This document shows positions 7,653 through 16,510 of a DNA stretch of 64,000 nt, in pieces. Numbering within the stretch: the first letter of the stretch is position 1; the number at the start of each line of letters is the position of its first letter. Source of the stretch: Bacteroidales bacterium (GTDB lineage Bacteria > Bacteroidota > Bacteroidia > Bacteroidales > UBA932); the NCBI GenBank assembly GCA_017962235.1, contig JAGCVS010000016.1:1-64000 (forward strand), written 5' to 3'. Under the pieces are notes generated by a model, which was given only the letters and a program-made list of their open reading frames with translations, was not told where the DNA came from and did not search any database. The translations under genes and the position numbers were made by a program.

Positions 7653-8831
7653 ATGGACGTTATTATTTTCACCTCTTCGCTTCACGACACCTCACTGTTG
7701 GACAAAAAGCGCACGGACGCTCTGCAGCGCCATTTCTGCGGCCGCGAGCTGCACTTTATCAATTATCACGACGGACTTGAAGTGGCTGCCGATGCCGTCT
7801 GCTTTATCGCCACCGGCGGCACGGAGGAGCTTTTCTCGCGCATCTGGGAGAAACTACCGCAGCCGGTGATGCTGCTTTCAGACGGCTACCACAACAGCTT
7901 TGCGGCGGCCCGCGAAATCGCATCGTTCCTGCAGCAGCGGGGCGTGAGGCACACGTTGGTGAATCTGCCGTTGGAGGATGGCGCACCATGTCCTGCAGGC
8001 GATGATGCACCCGCCGCCGGCAGCGCACCCGCCCTTGACCCCTACGCCGACAAGCGCGTGATTAAAGCGCTGGCATCGGCTCGCATCGGCCTTATCGGCG
8101 GGGCATCGGCATGGCTGATATCCTCCGGCATAGACAGGGAAGCGGTCTGCAGCGACTTTGGCTGCGAGTTTATCGACATCCCCATAAGCGAAGTTGAGGA
8201 AGAATACCGCAACACCGCTGCATGCGATACGGCAGAAGCGGCTGCGACATACAGCCGCGAGGCACTTTCGGATGCAGAACGGATGTACCGGGCTCTAAAG
8301 GCAATTTGCAACCGATACCGGCTCACCGCCCTCACCATAAAGTGCTTTGACCTGCTGGGGACATGTCACACCACCAGCTGCCTGGCGCTGGCCTGCCTGA
8401 GCGACGAAGGGATTATTTCCGGCTGCGAGGGTGACGTCCCCTCCCTATGGACGCTGCTGGTTGCACGCACCCTTTCCGGTCGCCCGGCATTCATGGCCAA
8501 CCCCTCTTCCAGCTGCGAGGCGGAGTGCACCGTGGACTTTGCCCACTGCACCATACCGTTCTCAATGTGCGAGAGCTATTCCCTCCCCAGCCACTTTGAA
8601 TCGGGCATCGGAATCGGCGTGGCCGGCATTCTTTCGCCGGGGCCCTGCAAACTGCTCAAGATAGGAGGCACGCAGCTGCGCGAAGTCTATACCGCAGAGG
8701 GAGAAATAGTATGCAATACCCATATCGCCGCCCGCTGCCGCACCCAGGTACGGTTCCGCTTCCCCTCACGGGCAGAATATGTCAGGTTCATGGATTCCCG
8801 ACTGGGAAACCACATAATTCTTTACCGATAG
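7653..8831 (+). CDS. L-fucose/L-arabinose isomerase-like protein
   Basis: 392 residues from ATG 7653; the GTG at 7647 lies inside the -7 element and is not used here. Two Rossmann-like N-terminal segments (IIFTSS..., IGLIGGASAWLISSG at about 147-161) precede a C-terminal half resembling the FucI/AraA family: CEGDVPSLWTLLVARTLSG and a glycine-rich HFESGIGIGVAGILSPGPCK. Proteins of this type interconvert aldoses and ketoses with a divalent metal, but the exact substrate cannot be read here. It is convergent with the nitroreductase gene, with 4 bases between the stops. It may be an uncharacterised branch rather than a true fucose isomerase. Confidence 0.6.
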   Translation: MDVIIFTSSLHDTSLLDKKRTDALQRHFCGRELHFINYHDGLEVAADAVCFIATGGTEELFSRIWEKLPQPVMLLSDGYHNSFAAAREIASFLQQRGVRHTLVNLPLEDGAPCPAGDDAPAAGSAPALDPYADKRVIKALASARIGLIGGASAWLISSGIDREAVCSDFGCEFIDIPISEVEEEYRNTAACDTAEAAATYSREALSDAERMYRALKAICNRYRLTALTIKCFDLLGTCHTTSCLALACLSDEGIISGCEGDVPSLWTLLVARTLSGRPAFMANPSSSCEAECTVDFAHCTIPFSMCESYSLPSHFESGIGIGVAGILSPGPCKLLKIGGTQLREVYTAEGEIVCNTHIAARCRTQVRFRFPSRAEYVRFMDSRLGNHIILYR

Positions 8832-8835
8832 TTAT

Positions 8836-9465
8836 TCAGATCAACAGGTCGTCTACCTGCAGTTTGGGAACATAGTGGATGCCGTCGCGGCGGTAATAGT
8901 TAAGGTCTGCGCCCGCCTCTGCAGGAATCAGGAATATCTTCTCTGCCGGCTTGCCGATGGCTATCACTGCGATTGGCGCCGACGGCAGTTCCAGATTGGC
9001 ACGGACGGCCTCCGCGCGGAAATTCAGGATAAAGATGCCGCCCAGCCCCATCTCTGTAGCCTTGAGCAGCATGCTCTGGGCGGCAATGCCCAGGTCGATG
9101 TCTATCACCTTGTTCTCCGCCTCTGTGGCGCACACCACTATGAATGCCTGTGGCTCGCTGCCGGAGTGCGGCAAATGCTCATCCGGCAAAGCAGCGCCAA
9201 GGGTGATGTGCGGCAATACCTTGCCCGCTTCTTCCTTGGTCACAAGACGATATCTGAGCCGCTGCTTGTTCATGCCGGAAGCCACCAGAGTCGTGGCCGC
9301 AACAATCTGCTTCAACTCTGACTGCGACACCTCGCGGCTCTGGTCAAAGCCCCGCCAGCTGCGGTTCTTCTTGAGCAGAGTATCCAACGACACGCCGGTG
9401 TGCTTTACCACCGGCCGGCGTTGCAGCAGCTCTTGCTCTCTTCTTTCAAGGTAATTGTCTGCCAT
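8836..9465 (-). CDS. Nitroreductase-family FMN oxidoreductase
   Basis: 209 residues. The nitroreductase start RRSWRGFDQSREVSQSELKQIVAATTLVASGMNKQRLRY carries the Arg/Ser FMN-phosphate contacts (about 35-72), and the central TEMGLGGIFILNF with AVIAIGKPAEK near the end (about 136-180) is standard for the fold. These flavoproteins reduce nitro compounds, quinones or similar acceptors with NAD(P)H; the natural substrate is unknown. It is the last gene of the long leftward run, 11 bases after the first DEP-motif protein, and may be carried by read-through rather than by shared function. Confidence 0.85.
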   Translation of the reverse strand: MADNYLERREQELLQRRPVVKHTGVSLDTLLKKNRSWRGFDQSREVSQSELKQIVAATTLVASGMNKQRLRYRLVTKEEAGKVLPHITLGAALPDEHLPHSGSEPQAFIVVCATEAENKVIDIDLGIAAQSMLLKATEMGLGGIFILNFRAEAVRANLELPSAPIAVIAIGKPAEKIFLIPAEAGADLNYYRRDGIHYVPKLQVDDLLI

Positions 9466-9476
9466 CCGGCTTTTTA

Positions 9477-10673
9477 TCAGTATTTGATTACCAGCATGTC
9501 GCCCTCGTCTATCGTGAGGGTGTGGCTGCCGGGGGTGACGGCAGTCACGGCGCCGGTGCGGTCAATGAGTTCGCAGGGGGCGGTGAAAGTGATGCCGACA
9601 GTGCACTTCTCCTTATCTGTAGAGTTGACAATAACGATATACCGGGTGCCATCGTTCTCCAGAAACGATACCAGGGCAACGCGGTCGGTGTCCAGAGCGC
9701 TCACGGCGGCGGGCAGGTCGCTGTCTGTGAGTGGCAGGCACGCGAACGGCGTCAGATGAGTGAACCTGTTGGCGCTCACCTTGCAGCCCGCAAATATCTT
9801 CTCCCGGCACTTCATCTCCAGGTTTGCATCCTTCATGATATCATAGGCCTCGGTCCAATTGGTGTTGCCCATGTTGGGAGCCAGGGAGGTGCCGCCAAAA
9901 TCGCGGATGGTGAAATACTGCATCACCTGTGCGCCATAGGCCAGATTGGTGTTTATCTGGAGGCGGACATTCTCAAGGGTGGGCTTCGCGTGCATGTTGT
10001 TGGGCCCTTCGCGGTCTATCCAGCAGGTGGCTGCGAATGCCCAGAAGGGGATATTGTGACGCCTGCAGGCGGCCGCAACGGCCTCGTTGCACATATACCA
10101 CCAGTTCAGGATGCCGTAGCTCATGGCAGGATAGCAGTCGTAAGAGAGCAGCTTGAGGTCGCACTCGCGGGCATAGGTATCTATGTAATCGGCATAATAA
10201 TCGGTGCCCAGGGCACGGATGGAGCCCAGGGGATTGAGGTTGATATACACGGGGTGAGCCGGGTCCAGCGCCTCAACATGCTCCTTTACATATTTCAGGA
10301 ACGGAATCATCTTGAGGCCGGGTTCGTCAAAGATGTGCCAGCCATAGAGTGCCGGATGGTTCTTGAAGCGGTTCACAACGCTGTCTACCTGTGCGAAATC
10401 CACCTCCTCTATAGCTGAACGCCCGGTGTAGGGCGCCAGAACAGCCAGTATCTTGAGCCCAGTTTCCTGCGCCAGGTCAAGTTGCAGTTCTGCGGTATCC
10501 TGATCCAGCTCCAGGGTAATCATATCTATCCCCGCTTCTGCAAGCCGCTGGAAGTTCTCCATAGTGGCGCCGGCGTCACGGAAACCGAGGTAGCCCATGG
10601 ACATAATCTTCTCCTCAGCCCCGAGGCCATGAAAGCACAGCAGCAGTGCTGCAAGAATATAGAGCCTTTTCAT
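9477..10673 (-). CDS. DEP-motif TIM-barrel protein, minimal form (array copy 1)
   Basis: 398 residues: signal peptide type I (cut near GLGA/EEK, no lipobox), then directly the barrel domain (about 25-320) and a C-terminal beta domain ending DEGDMLVIKY. It lacks the N-terminal beta-sandwich and coiled coil of its paralogs. Conserved motifs are YGWHIFDEPG with Asp116-Glu117, HPVYINLNP, LLSYDCYP and AYGAQVMQYFTI. The DEP motif follows what looks like beta-strand 4, where clan-A and substrate-assisted glycosidases place their acid. The family is not one I can name. A secreted glycan-active enzyme or lectin-like barrel is the likely role. It is 9 bases from the FISUMP lipoprotein gene. Confidence 0.7.
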   Translation of the reverse strand: MKRLYILAALLLCFHGLGAEEKIMSMGYLGFRDAGATMENFQRLAEAGIDMITLELDQDTAELQLDLAQETGLKILAVLAPYTGRSAIEEVDFAQVDSVVNRFKNHPALYGWHIFDEPGLKMIPFLKYVKEHVEALDPAHPVYINLNPLGSIRALGTDYYADYIDTYARECDLKLLSYDCYPAMSYGILNWWYMCNEAVAAACRRHNIPFWAFAATCWIDREGPNNMHAKPTLENVRLQINTNLAYGAQVMQYFTIRDFGGTSLAPNMGNTNWTEAYDIMKDANLEMKCREKIFAGCKVSANRFTHLTPFACLPLTDSDLPAAVSALDTDRVALVSFLENDGTRYIVIVNSTDKEKCTVGITFTAPCELIDRTGAVTAVTPGSHTLTIDEGDMLVIKY

Positions 10674-10682
10674 AAAGCCGAT

Positions 10683-11789
10683 TTATTCAGCCTGTTTCAC
10701 GCAACGGACGGGATAGCAGCGGGGACGCAAGTCGCCGTAATAGAGACGAGCCTCGCGGGTGGTGCCGTCCACCTGGGTGCGGCATCCGCCGTCGTCCCAG
10801 TATATGAAGCGGGCGGAGCAGGAGTTCCAGAGCGCGCAATAAGGGCCGGAGGGCTCGCTGCGGTCAACCGCACCTGTATAGAAACCTCCTGCATACGGGA
10901 AATATTCTTTCTCGCCGTTGTCTGCGGCAAAGGTGAAGCCATCGGAGAGGAACTCCAGTTTTTCGGGTACCTGAAAATCTATGAAGGTATTCGAAGGAGC
11001 CACCAGATAACCGGCAGGGCACGGGTCGTAGATGGTCTTTACCATATCCTTAAGAGGGTGGCAGAATGCAAAGTCGGGGTTACCCCAGAGATAATGGTTG
11101 GTCTCGTCTTTGCTCACCACATACCAGTCAAAGGCGTCATATACGTCCCTCCCTGCAACCAGCAGTAACGGACGTGTGGGGTACTTCACGGCATATGCCA
11201 GGGACTTCTCTTCGTTGAAGTACATCTTCTTGAGGACCTGCTTTGCAGTGAACGGATCCTTGCGGCCCCACTGGTAATACAGTCCGTTGGCAGCATCACC
11301 GCTGGTGGCAGTGGCGCCCAGGTTGCGGTCCATCACGGTCCAGGATATCTTGTCACGATTGGTGTGGGTTATCTCCTTAGGGGCGTCGGTACGCCAGATA
11401 TGCCAGCTCCACAGCACTTCGCCGGCAGCATCGTAAACTGCGACCTGGGCGTTGCCAAGCTGATCGCCGGCACGGAAATAAACCTTGCTGCCATCAAAGC
11501 ATACGTCGCTCACGCAGCCGTCGTTGCTCAGTATCTTGGCTGCGGAAGGGGCGATTGTGGTGCTCTCGGTATGGAACTGTGCGCCGGGGATGATGCCCTG
11601 CTGCCCGTTGCCGATAACGGTGGCGTCAAAGCAGTAGAGGCCCGGAGCCGATACGATATAGCAGTTGGCATGGCCGGCGTTGCTGAGATTCACAGCCGCA
11701 TCCCATGCAGAGCCGCCTGAATGTTTCTTGGAGCACCCTGCAGCGGCGATGAGTGCAACCGACATCAACAAAACGAATATCTTTTTCAT
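10683..11789 (-). CDS. FISUMP-type surface lipoprotein
   Basis: 368 residues with a lipobox (IAAAGC, Cys19). A first domain has GHANCYIVSAPGLYCFDATV, a motif found in two other proteins of this window. It is followed by a FISUMP-like domain: VLWSWHIWRTDAP, MDRNLGAT, GLYYQWGRKDPF, IYDPCPAGYLVAP and the closing PRCYPVRCVK. FISUMP (Fibrobacter succinogenes major paralogous) domains occur on surface proteins and their chemistry is unknown. Membership of an operon with barrel proteins suggests surface glycan binding. Confidence 0.7.
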   Translation of the reverse strand: MKKIFVLLMSVALIAAAGCSKKHSGGSAWDAAVNLSNAGHANCYIVSAPGLYCFDATVIGNGQQGIIPGAQFHTESTTIAPSAAKILSNDGCVSDVCFDGSKVYFRAGDQLGNAQVAVYDAAGEVLWSWHIWRTDAPKEITHTNRDKISWTVMDRNLGATATSGDAANGLYYQWGRKDPFTAKQVLKKMYFNEEKSLAYAVKYPTRPLLLVAGRDVYDAFDWYVVSKDETNHYLWGNPDFAFCHPLKDMVKTIYDPCPAGYLVAPSNTFIDFQVPEKLEFLSDGFTFAADNGEKEYFPYAGGFYTGAVDRSEPSGPYCALWNSCSARFIYWDDGGCRTQVDGTTREARLYYGDLRPRCYPVRCVKQAE

Positions 11790-11801
11790 AACCTGAACTT
11801 A

Positions 11802-13298
11802 TTATCTGTATTTGATTACCAACATATCACCTTCGTCTATCACGAACTTCTCCTTTCCGGGCTGATGTTCAGTGAACTTGCCGTCGCGGTCTATCGTATA
11901 TGCCATGGCTGCGAATTCCACCTCGGCGGTGAATTTCTCCATGCAACTGCTGTTCACCACAGCAATGTAGCGGTTGGGGCCGTTCTCCACAAACGATATC
12001 AGCGCTGTCTTGTCGGAGTCTATGGAAACTATCTCCTCCGGCAGGTCCTCCTCCAAGAGCGGCAGGCAGTAGTAGGGAGTGAGATGGGTGAATCGGGTCT
12101 TGGTCACGTTGCCGCCGGCAAACACATAGCCGCGGCGGTGCACCTCAGCGTTGAACTCCTTCATCAGGTCATACAGGTATGTGTACTTGCAGTCCACCGT
12201 GATGGGAGCTATGCACTGCTTGGAGTATGAGCGGTACACAAAATACTGCACCACCGGTGCGCCGAATGCCAAGTCTGTGTAGACCTGCAGACGCATGTTC
12301 TCCATGGTGGGTTTCTGGCGGGCGGGTTGCTCGTAATCCATGCCGCAGGAGGCGGTGAACAGCCAGATTGGAATACCTTTCTCCTTGCCCACCTCATAGT
12401 TGGCTTCCAGGCAGCGGTACCACTCGTTCATCACGCTGCCGTCTATCAGCACCGGATACTGGTCGTATGAGAGGATATCCATATGTGTACCCTCCACCAT
12501 CTTGCGGATATAATCGGTATAATAATCGGTGCCAAGGGCACGGATGCTGGCGTGCGGGTGGAGGTTGATGTGCACCGGCACGTCGGGAGCGATTGCCTTG
12601 ATCCAGTCCCTGCGCTGTTTGAGCTCAGGTATCAGGCTAAGGCCCGGCTCGTCAAAGATGTGTATCATCATCAGGTCGGGGTCGTCCTTGCACCTTTCAA
12701 TCACGCTGGCAAGCTGGGGGTGATGCAGCGAGTACTTGAGGCCGGCGTTCTTGATAAGGCCCAGCTTGAACTCCAAGGTGGCCATCATGTCGCTGTCGTC
12801 CAGCACGCCGTCGCCGTTCATGTCCATTCTCTCGCCACCCTCCAGGGTTATCATGGTAAAGCCGGCTTCAGCCACCTTGTTGTAATCTTCCTGAGTAGTG
12901 TTGACCCTGTCCAGGCCGCCGAACGGGAGCAGGTCCACTTTCTTTCTGGTAGCTGCGGTATAGGGGTCCTTTATCATTATCGGGAGCTTTGCCCATTCCC
13001 GCGTTCCGTCTGCAAATATCGCCAGGGCCTCCAGATCCACCTCCGTAGCTGGGTCGGGAGCGGTGACAACAATGCTGCCGCTGCGTCCGTCGCGCTCATT
13101 CAGTTTCACATCCCAGCCGTAACCCGCCTTGGTGGACACGGCCACCTTTGCATCTGCAGGAAGCGTGTACTCTATGGTGACGCTCTCCCCGGCACTGACG
13201 CCGTAACGGGCTTTGTCAAACGACCATACATTCTCTGCAGCGCCCGCCGCAAACGGCAGAGCCAGCAGAGTAACCAATACCAACAACTTTATTCTCAT
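11802..13298 (-). CDS. DEP-motif TIM-barrel protein with EF-hand loop (array copy 2)
   Basis: 498 residues: type I signal peptide (cut near AAGA/AEN), an N-terminal beta-sandwich (about 25-110), a barrel (about 120-430) and a C-terminal beta domain ending DEGDMLVIKYR. The conserved IHIFDEPG puts Asp216-Glu217 at the presumed active site, with LSYDQYPV and AFGAPVVQYFVY further on. Unlike its relatives it carries a textbook 12-residue EF-hand calcium loop, DMNGDGVLDDSD (residues 159-170), early in the barrel. There is no lipobox or coiled coil, so this copy should be soluble in the periplasm or secreted. Confidence 0.7.
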   Translation of the reverse strand: MRIKLLVLVTLLALPFAAGAAENVWSFDKARYGVSAGESVTIEYTLPADAKVAVSTKAGYGWDVKLNERDGRSGSIVVTAPDPATEVDLEALAIFADGTREWAKLPIMIKDPYTAATRKKVDLLPFGGLDRVNTTQEDYNKVAEAGFTMITLEGGERMDMNGDGVLDDSDMMATLEFKLGLIKNAGLKYSLHHPQLASVIERCKDDPDLMMIHIFDEPGLSLIPELKQRRDWIKAIAPDVPVHINLHPHASIRALGTDYYTDYIRKMVEGTHMDILSYDQYPVLIDGSVMNEWYRCLEANYEVGKEKGIPIWLFTASCGMDYEQPARQKPTMENMRLQVYTDLAFGAPVVQYFVYRSYSKQCIAPITVDCKYTYLYDLMKEFNAEVHRRGYVFAGGNVTKTRFTHLTPYYCLPLLEEDLPEEIVSIDSDKTALISFVENGPNRYIAVVNSSCMEKFTAEVEFAAMAYTIDRDGKFTEHQPGKEKFVIDEGDMLVIKYR

Positions 13299-13308
13299 AT
13301 GCTAAAGA

Positions 13309-14073
13309 TTATTTCTTTTCCTTAAGGGTGACCCTGTACATAGAGGGCCAGTATTTGCCGGTGAGGAAAATCTCACCCGTATCGGGATTGTGCGCGATGC
13401 CGTTCAGCACATCGGTGTGGGCGGTACGCCGCTGCTTTGGCAGCAGTCCGCGGCAGTCTATCACCCCTTCCACCTCACCGCTGGCGGGATCGATAATCAC
13501 AATCTCGTCTTTGAGATATATGTTCGCCCAGATTTTACCATCGATGAATTCCAGCTCGTTGAGATGATTCACGCTCTTGCCCCCCTTGCGCACGGTGATG
13601 CTGCGCACAATGGTGAAGGTCTTGGGGTTGATGAAATATATCTGGGCGCTGCCGTCGCTCATTATAAGCAGCCCGCCGTCTGTGGTAAGCCCCCACCCCT
13701 GGCGCTTGTAGACCTTCTGCCCGACGCGCTTGAAGGTGTTTTTGTCATATATGAGGCACACCCCTTCCAGCCAGGTGAGGATATACAGTTCGTCACCTAT
13801 GGTACAGCTTCCTTCCGCAAAGATCTCCTTGTCCAGCTCTACTTCGCGCTTTGCCTTTCCGGTTTCAATATCCACCTCCATCAGACGCGACTCTTCATAC
13901 TGGCCGGCCGTCTCGAACAGCCTGCCGCCGTCAAAGAAGAGTCCCTGGGTATACGAGAGGGTATCGTGAGGATACTCCTGCTCTACATTCACCACATAAC
14001 GGGTCATCTTGCCCGCCGGCGCACAGCATGCCAGGGCCAGTGAAACAAGTGCGACGGAGAGGAATGCCTTCAT
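13309..14073 (-). CDS. Glutaminyl-peptide cyclotransferase (plant/bacterial beta-propeller type)
   Basis: 254 residues with a signal/lipobox region (LALACCAPAG) and the five-bladed propeller of the plant-type glutaminyl cyclases: YPHDTLSYTQGLFFDGG with the family TQGL motif, ESRLMEVDIETGK, LTWLEG (about 97-102), GWGLTTDGGLLIMSDGSA, VNHLNELEFIDGKIWANIY and DVLNGIAHNPDTGEIFLTGKYWP. The family turns N-terminal Gln of exported proteins into pyroglutamate in the periplasm. In Bacteroidota many signal peptidase I products start with Gln, and several in this window do. It sits inside the DEP-protein operon with 10-base spacing on both sides. Confidence 0.88.
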   Translation of the reverse strand: MKAFLSVALVSLALACCAPAGKMTRYVVNVEQEYPHDTLSYTQGLFFDGGRLFETAGQYEESRLMEVDIETGKAKREVELDKEIFAEGSCTIGDELYILTWLEGVCLIYDKNTFKRVGQKVYKRQGWGLTTDGGLLIMSDGSAQIYFINPKTFTIVRSITVRKGGKSVNHLNELEFIDGKIWANIYLKDEIVIIDPASGEVEGVIDCRGLLPKQRRTAHTDVLNGIAHNPDTGEIFLTGKYWPSMYRVTLKEKK

Positions 14074-14083
14074 CGGTATGATA

Positions 14084-14920
14084 TTAATTGGTGGCTGTTA
14101 CAGCAAGCGATTTTACCACGCTGCGCCCCTGGCCATCCGATACGAATACCAGTATTGAAGAGGAACCGGCTGTCGCGGGAGCCTTGACCTGTATCATGCC
14201 ATTGGCATGGTCTGTCTTTGTCAGGTTCGCCGTCCATGAGTCCTTTGTATAGAGGATAATCTCCGTATGCGCGTCGCCGCCCGCTATTTCATAGCTGATG
14301 GTGCGTCCGCCGCCTGCCTCCATAGTGAGGCTATAGGTGCTCAGGGTAAGCGTCAGCGGCCTGACCTTGACTAGGGTGATGCGCGTCCCGCCGGCAAGCA
14401 CAAACACCACCGACTCTTCGCTGTCAATCACCTCGTCTATCACGGGGACGCCGACTTCTCCCGCGACGGTCCATGTGGCACCGCCGTCCAGCGATACCTT
14501 GATGACGCCATCGGAGACTATGAACTGCGGCGTAACGGAAGCGGTGCAGGCCTCCACCTTGTTGCCGTCGGCATCGGTGAGCCATTTGCCCCCCACCATC
14601 CAGTAATACTTCCCCTCGAAAAGGCCTACCGACACATTCGCGGTGGAGTTATATACGGTGACGGATCCGGAGTTCTTGAAGGTGACGGTGTACCCCACCA
14701 CCTTGCCCCCTTCCGTAACGGGGCTAAAGGAGACCACCTCATCTGCTATCTGAAGTGCCTCAACAAGTTTCTCCAGAGCCGCGACATTGTCGTTCACCTT
14801 GGAGTTGGCGGTTGCCAGCTCGTCCAGCTGCCGCTGCAAATCGGCAATCTCGGTGTCATAATCATGACAGGAGACTGCGCACAGGGCACATGCCGCGATT
14901 ATCAGGAGAAATCTTCTCAT
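14084..14920 (-). CDS. DUF4988-like coiled-coil lipoprotein, short form
   Basis: 278 residues: lipobox CAVSCH (Cys18), a heptad-like segment DTEIADLQRQLDELATANSK (about 22-41), a DUF4988 (PL29 N-terminal type) region with FKNSGSVTVYNSTANVSVGL, YYWMVGGKWLTDADGNKV and SDGVIKVSLDGGATW, then a BACON-like sandwich ending at residue 278. It matches the N-terminal half of the 707-residue protein of the same operon but has no FISUMP domain. No catalytic residues are recognisable; a structural or binding partner on the cell surface is most likely. Confidence 0.65.
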   Translation of the reverse strand: MRRFLLIIAACALCAVSCHDYDTEIADLQRQLDELATANSKVNDNVAALEKLVEALQIADEVVSFSPVTEGGKVVGYTVTFKNSGSVTVYNSTANVSVGLFEGKYYWMVGGKWLTDADGNKVEACTASVTPQFIVSDGVIKVSLDGGATWTVAGEVGVPVIDEVIDSEESVVFVLAGGTRITLVKVRPLTLTLSTYSLTMEAGGGRTISYEIAGGDAHTEIILYTKDSWTANLTKTDHANGMIQVKAPATAGSSSILVFVSDGQGRSVVKSLAVTATN

Positions 14921-14923
14921 TGA

Positions 14924-16507
14924 TTATTCATACTTGAACACCAGCATGTCGCCGCCCTCCAGAGGGAAGCGGGAAATGCCGGGCTGCAGCTCGGTGAATA
15001 CGCCGTCGTGGTCTATCACATAAATCATGTCTGCCACGTCTATTGCAACCTCCTGGGTCCAGTTCCAGAGGCTGTTAACAACAACCATATACTTGTTGCC
15101 CTTGTTCTCTACAAAGGAAACCACGGATTCGCGGCTGGTGTACAGGCTGTTGATCTGAGGAGGCAGGTCGGCCAGGCTCAGGCTCTCGCTCCAGGAATCT
15201 ATCACCATGTATTTGCGAACCTTGGGAACATCGCTACCGGCAAAGACATAACCGCGGTTGTGCATCTCGGTGCAATAGTCCTGACATATATCGTATGCGG
15301 TGGTATATGTGCCGTCTGCCATGACGGGCGCATAGTTGGTACCCGATGTTGCGCGGTATACGAAGAACTGGTTCACCTGTGCGCCGTATGCCAGGTTGGT
15401 GTTGCACTGCAGACGCATGTTCTCCAGAGTGGGGTCTTCCCTGTTCCACTCCCGGCAGCAAAGCGTGAATGCCCAGAACGGTATTTTGTGCCTTAGTGCA
15501 CTCTCGCGCACAGCAGCCAGAGACCTGGGCCAGGAGGGATCCATAAAACCGGCATATACGGGATACTGGTCAAACGTGATAAACTTGAGGTCGCACTCCG
15601 TTACAAATGTCTCTACATATTCAAAGTAGTCGTCCACACCCAGGGAGCCCTTGGAGGCGCTGCTGGGGTGCAGGTTAACATACACCGGATGTGCGGGGTT
15701 GGGGTCCAGTTCCTCGATTCTGTCCTTCTCGTATTTTATCTGACCGATATTCAGGGTGGACGGTTCGTCGTATATCTGATAACCGGCAAGCGCGGGCATA
15801 TCCTTGGCAACGGCGATTATCTCGCTGAGGGAAGTTGAATTCTGGTCGCGGTAATAGTCACCGGCAGGGCCATTCACAAACAACACACCCTTGAGGCCAT
15901 ACTTGTGCGCCAGCTCCAGCTGCTCTTTCCAGTTGTCCACGGACTCTATGGTGAGCATGTTCATGCCGCACTCCGCCATCTTCTGGAAGTGGTAGTCGGT
16001 GGCGATGCCGGGGTGGAAACAGTAATAACCCATTGCAGCCACATCGGTACGGGTGGCGTCGGTGTAGGGGTCACGGACCATCACGGGGAGGACGGTTGTG
16101 GTTCTGCGGCCTTCTGGCGTAGTGGCGGTAACAATCAGGTCGGTAACCACTGCAGGGTCGGGAGCCGTGAGGGTGATGGTACCCGATTTGGAGCCGGAAC
16201 CGCTAACCTTTGCAGTCCACCCTTCCCTGACTATCACACTGACCTCAGCGGCCTCTTCAAGGGTATAGGAGAGGGTTACGCTGCCGCCCGCATCCACTGC
16301 GTAGCGGTTTTTCTCAAATGTAAAACTCAGAGGGCCGCTGCTGTACTCAGAGAGTTCTGAATACTGTGAGTCGGGCACGCCCGGAATCTGCTCCTGCTGA
16401 AATGCAGCTAGGTCCTTCTGCAGCTGTTCCAGCTGATCTTTTTCTTCTTTCTGGCAGCCAGCGGCGATGAGAGCCACGGCGATAAGGATTATATAAAGCT
16501 TCTTCAT
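14924..16507 (-). CDS. DEP-motif TIM-barrel lipoprotein (array copy 3)
   Basis: 527 residues: lipobox LIAAGC (Cys18), acidic residues just after it (a surface-export-like signal), a short coiled coil EEKDQLEQLQKDLAAFQQEQ (21-40), a BACON/Ig-like sandwich (about 58-145, FTFEKNRYAVDAGGSVTLSY), the barrel (about 155-440) and a C-terminal beta domain ending GGDMLVFKYE. The active-site candidate is AGYQIYDEPS, Asp247-Glu248; ITFDQYPV and AYGAQVNQFFVY are the other family motifs. It is predicted to be lipid-anchored and surface-exposed. It abuts its neighbours within 4 bases on each side. Confidence 0.7.
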   Translation of the reverse strand: MKKLYIILIAVALIAAGCQKEEKDQLEQLQKDLAAFQQEQIPGVPDSQYSELSEYSSGPLSFTFEKNRYAVDAGGSVTLSYTLEEAAEVSVIVREGWTAKVSGSGSKSGTITLTAPDPAVVTDLIVTATTPEGRRTTTVLPVMVRDPYTDATRTDVAAMGYYCFHPGIATDYHFQKMAECGMNMLTIESVDNWKEQLELAHKYGLKGVLFVNGPAGDYYRDQNSTSLSEIIAVAKDMPALAGYQIYDEPSTLNIGQIKYEKDRIEELDPNPAHPVYVNLHPSSASKGSLGVDDYFEYVETFVTECDLKFITFDQYPVYAGFMDPSWPRSLAAVRESALRHKIPFWAFTLCCREWNREDPTLENMRLQCNTNLAYGAQVNQFFVYRATSGTNYAPVMADGTYTTAYDICQDYCTEMHNRGYVFAGSDVPKVRKYMVIDSWSESLSLADLPPQINSLYTSRESVVSFVENKGNKYMVVVNSLWNWTQEVAIDVADMIYVIDHDGVFTELQPGISRFPLEGGDMLVFKYE

Positions 16508-16510
16508 AGT

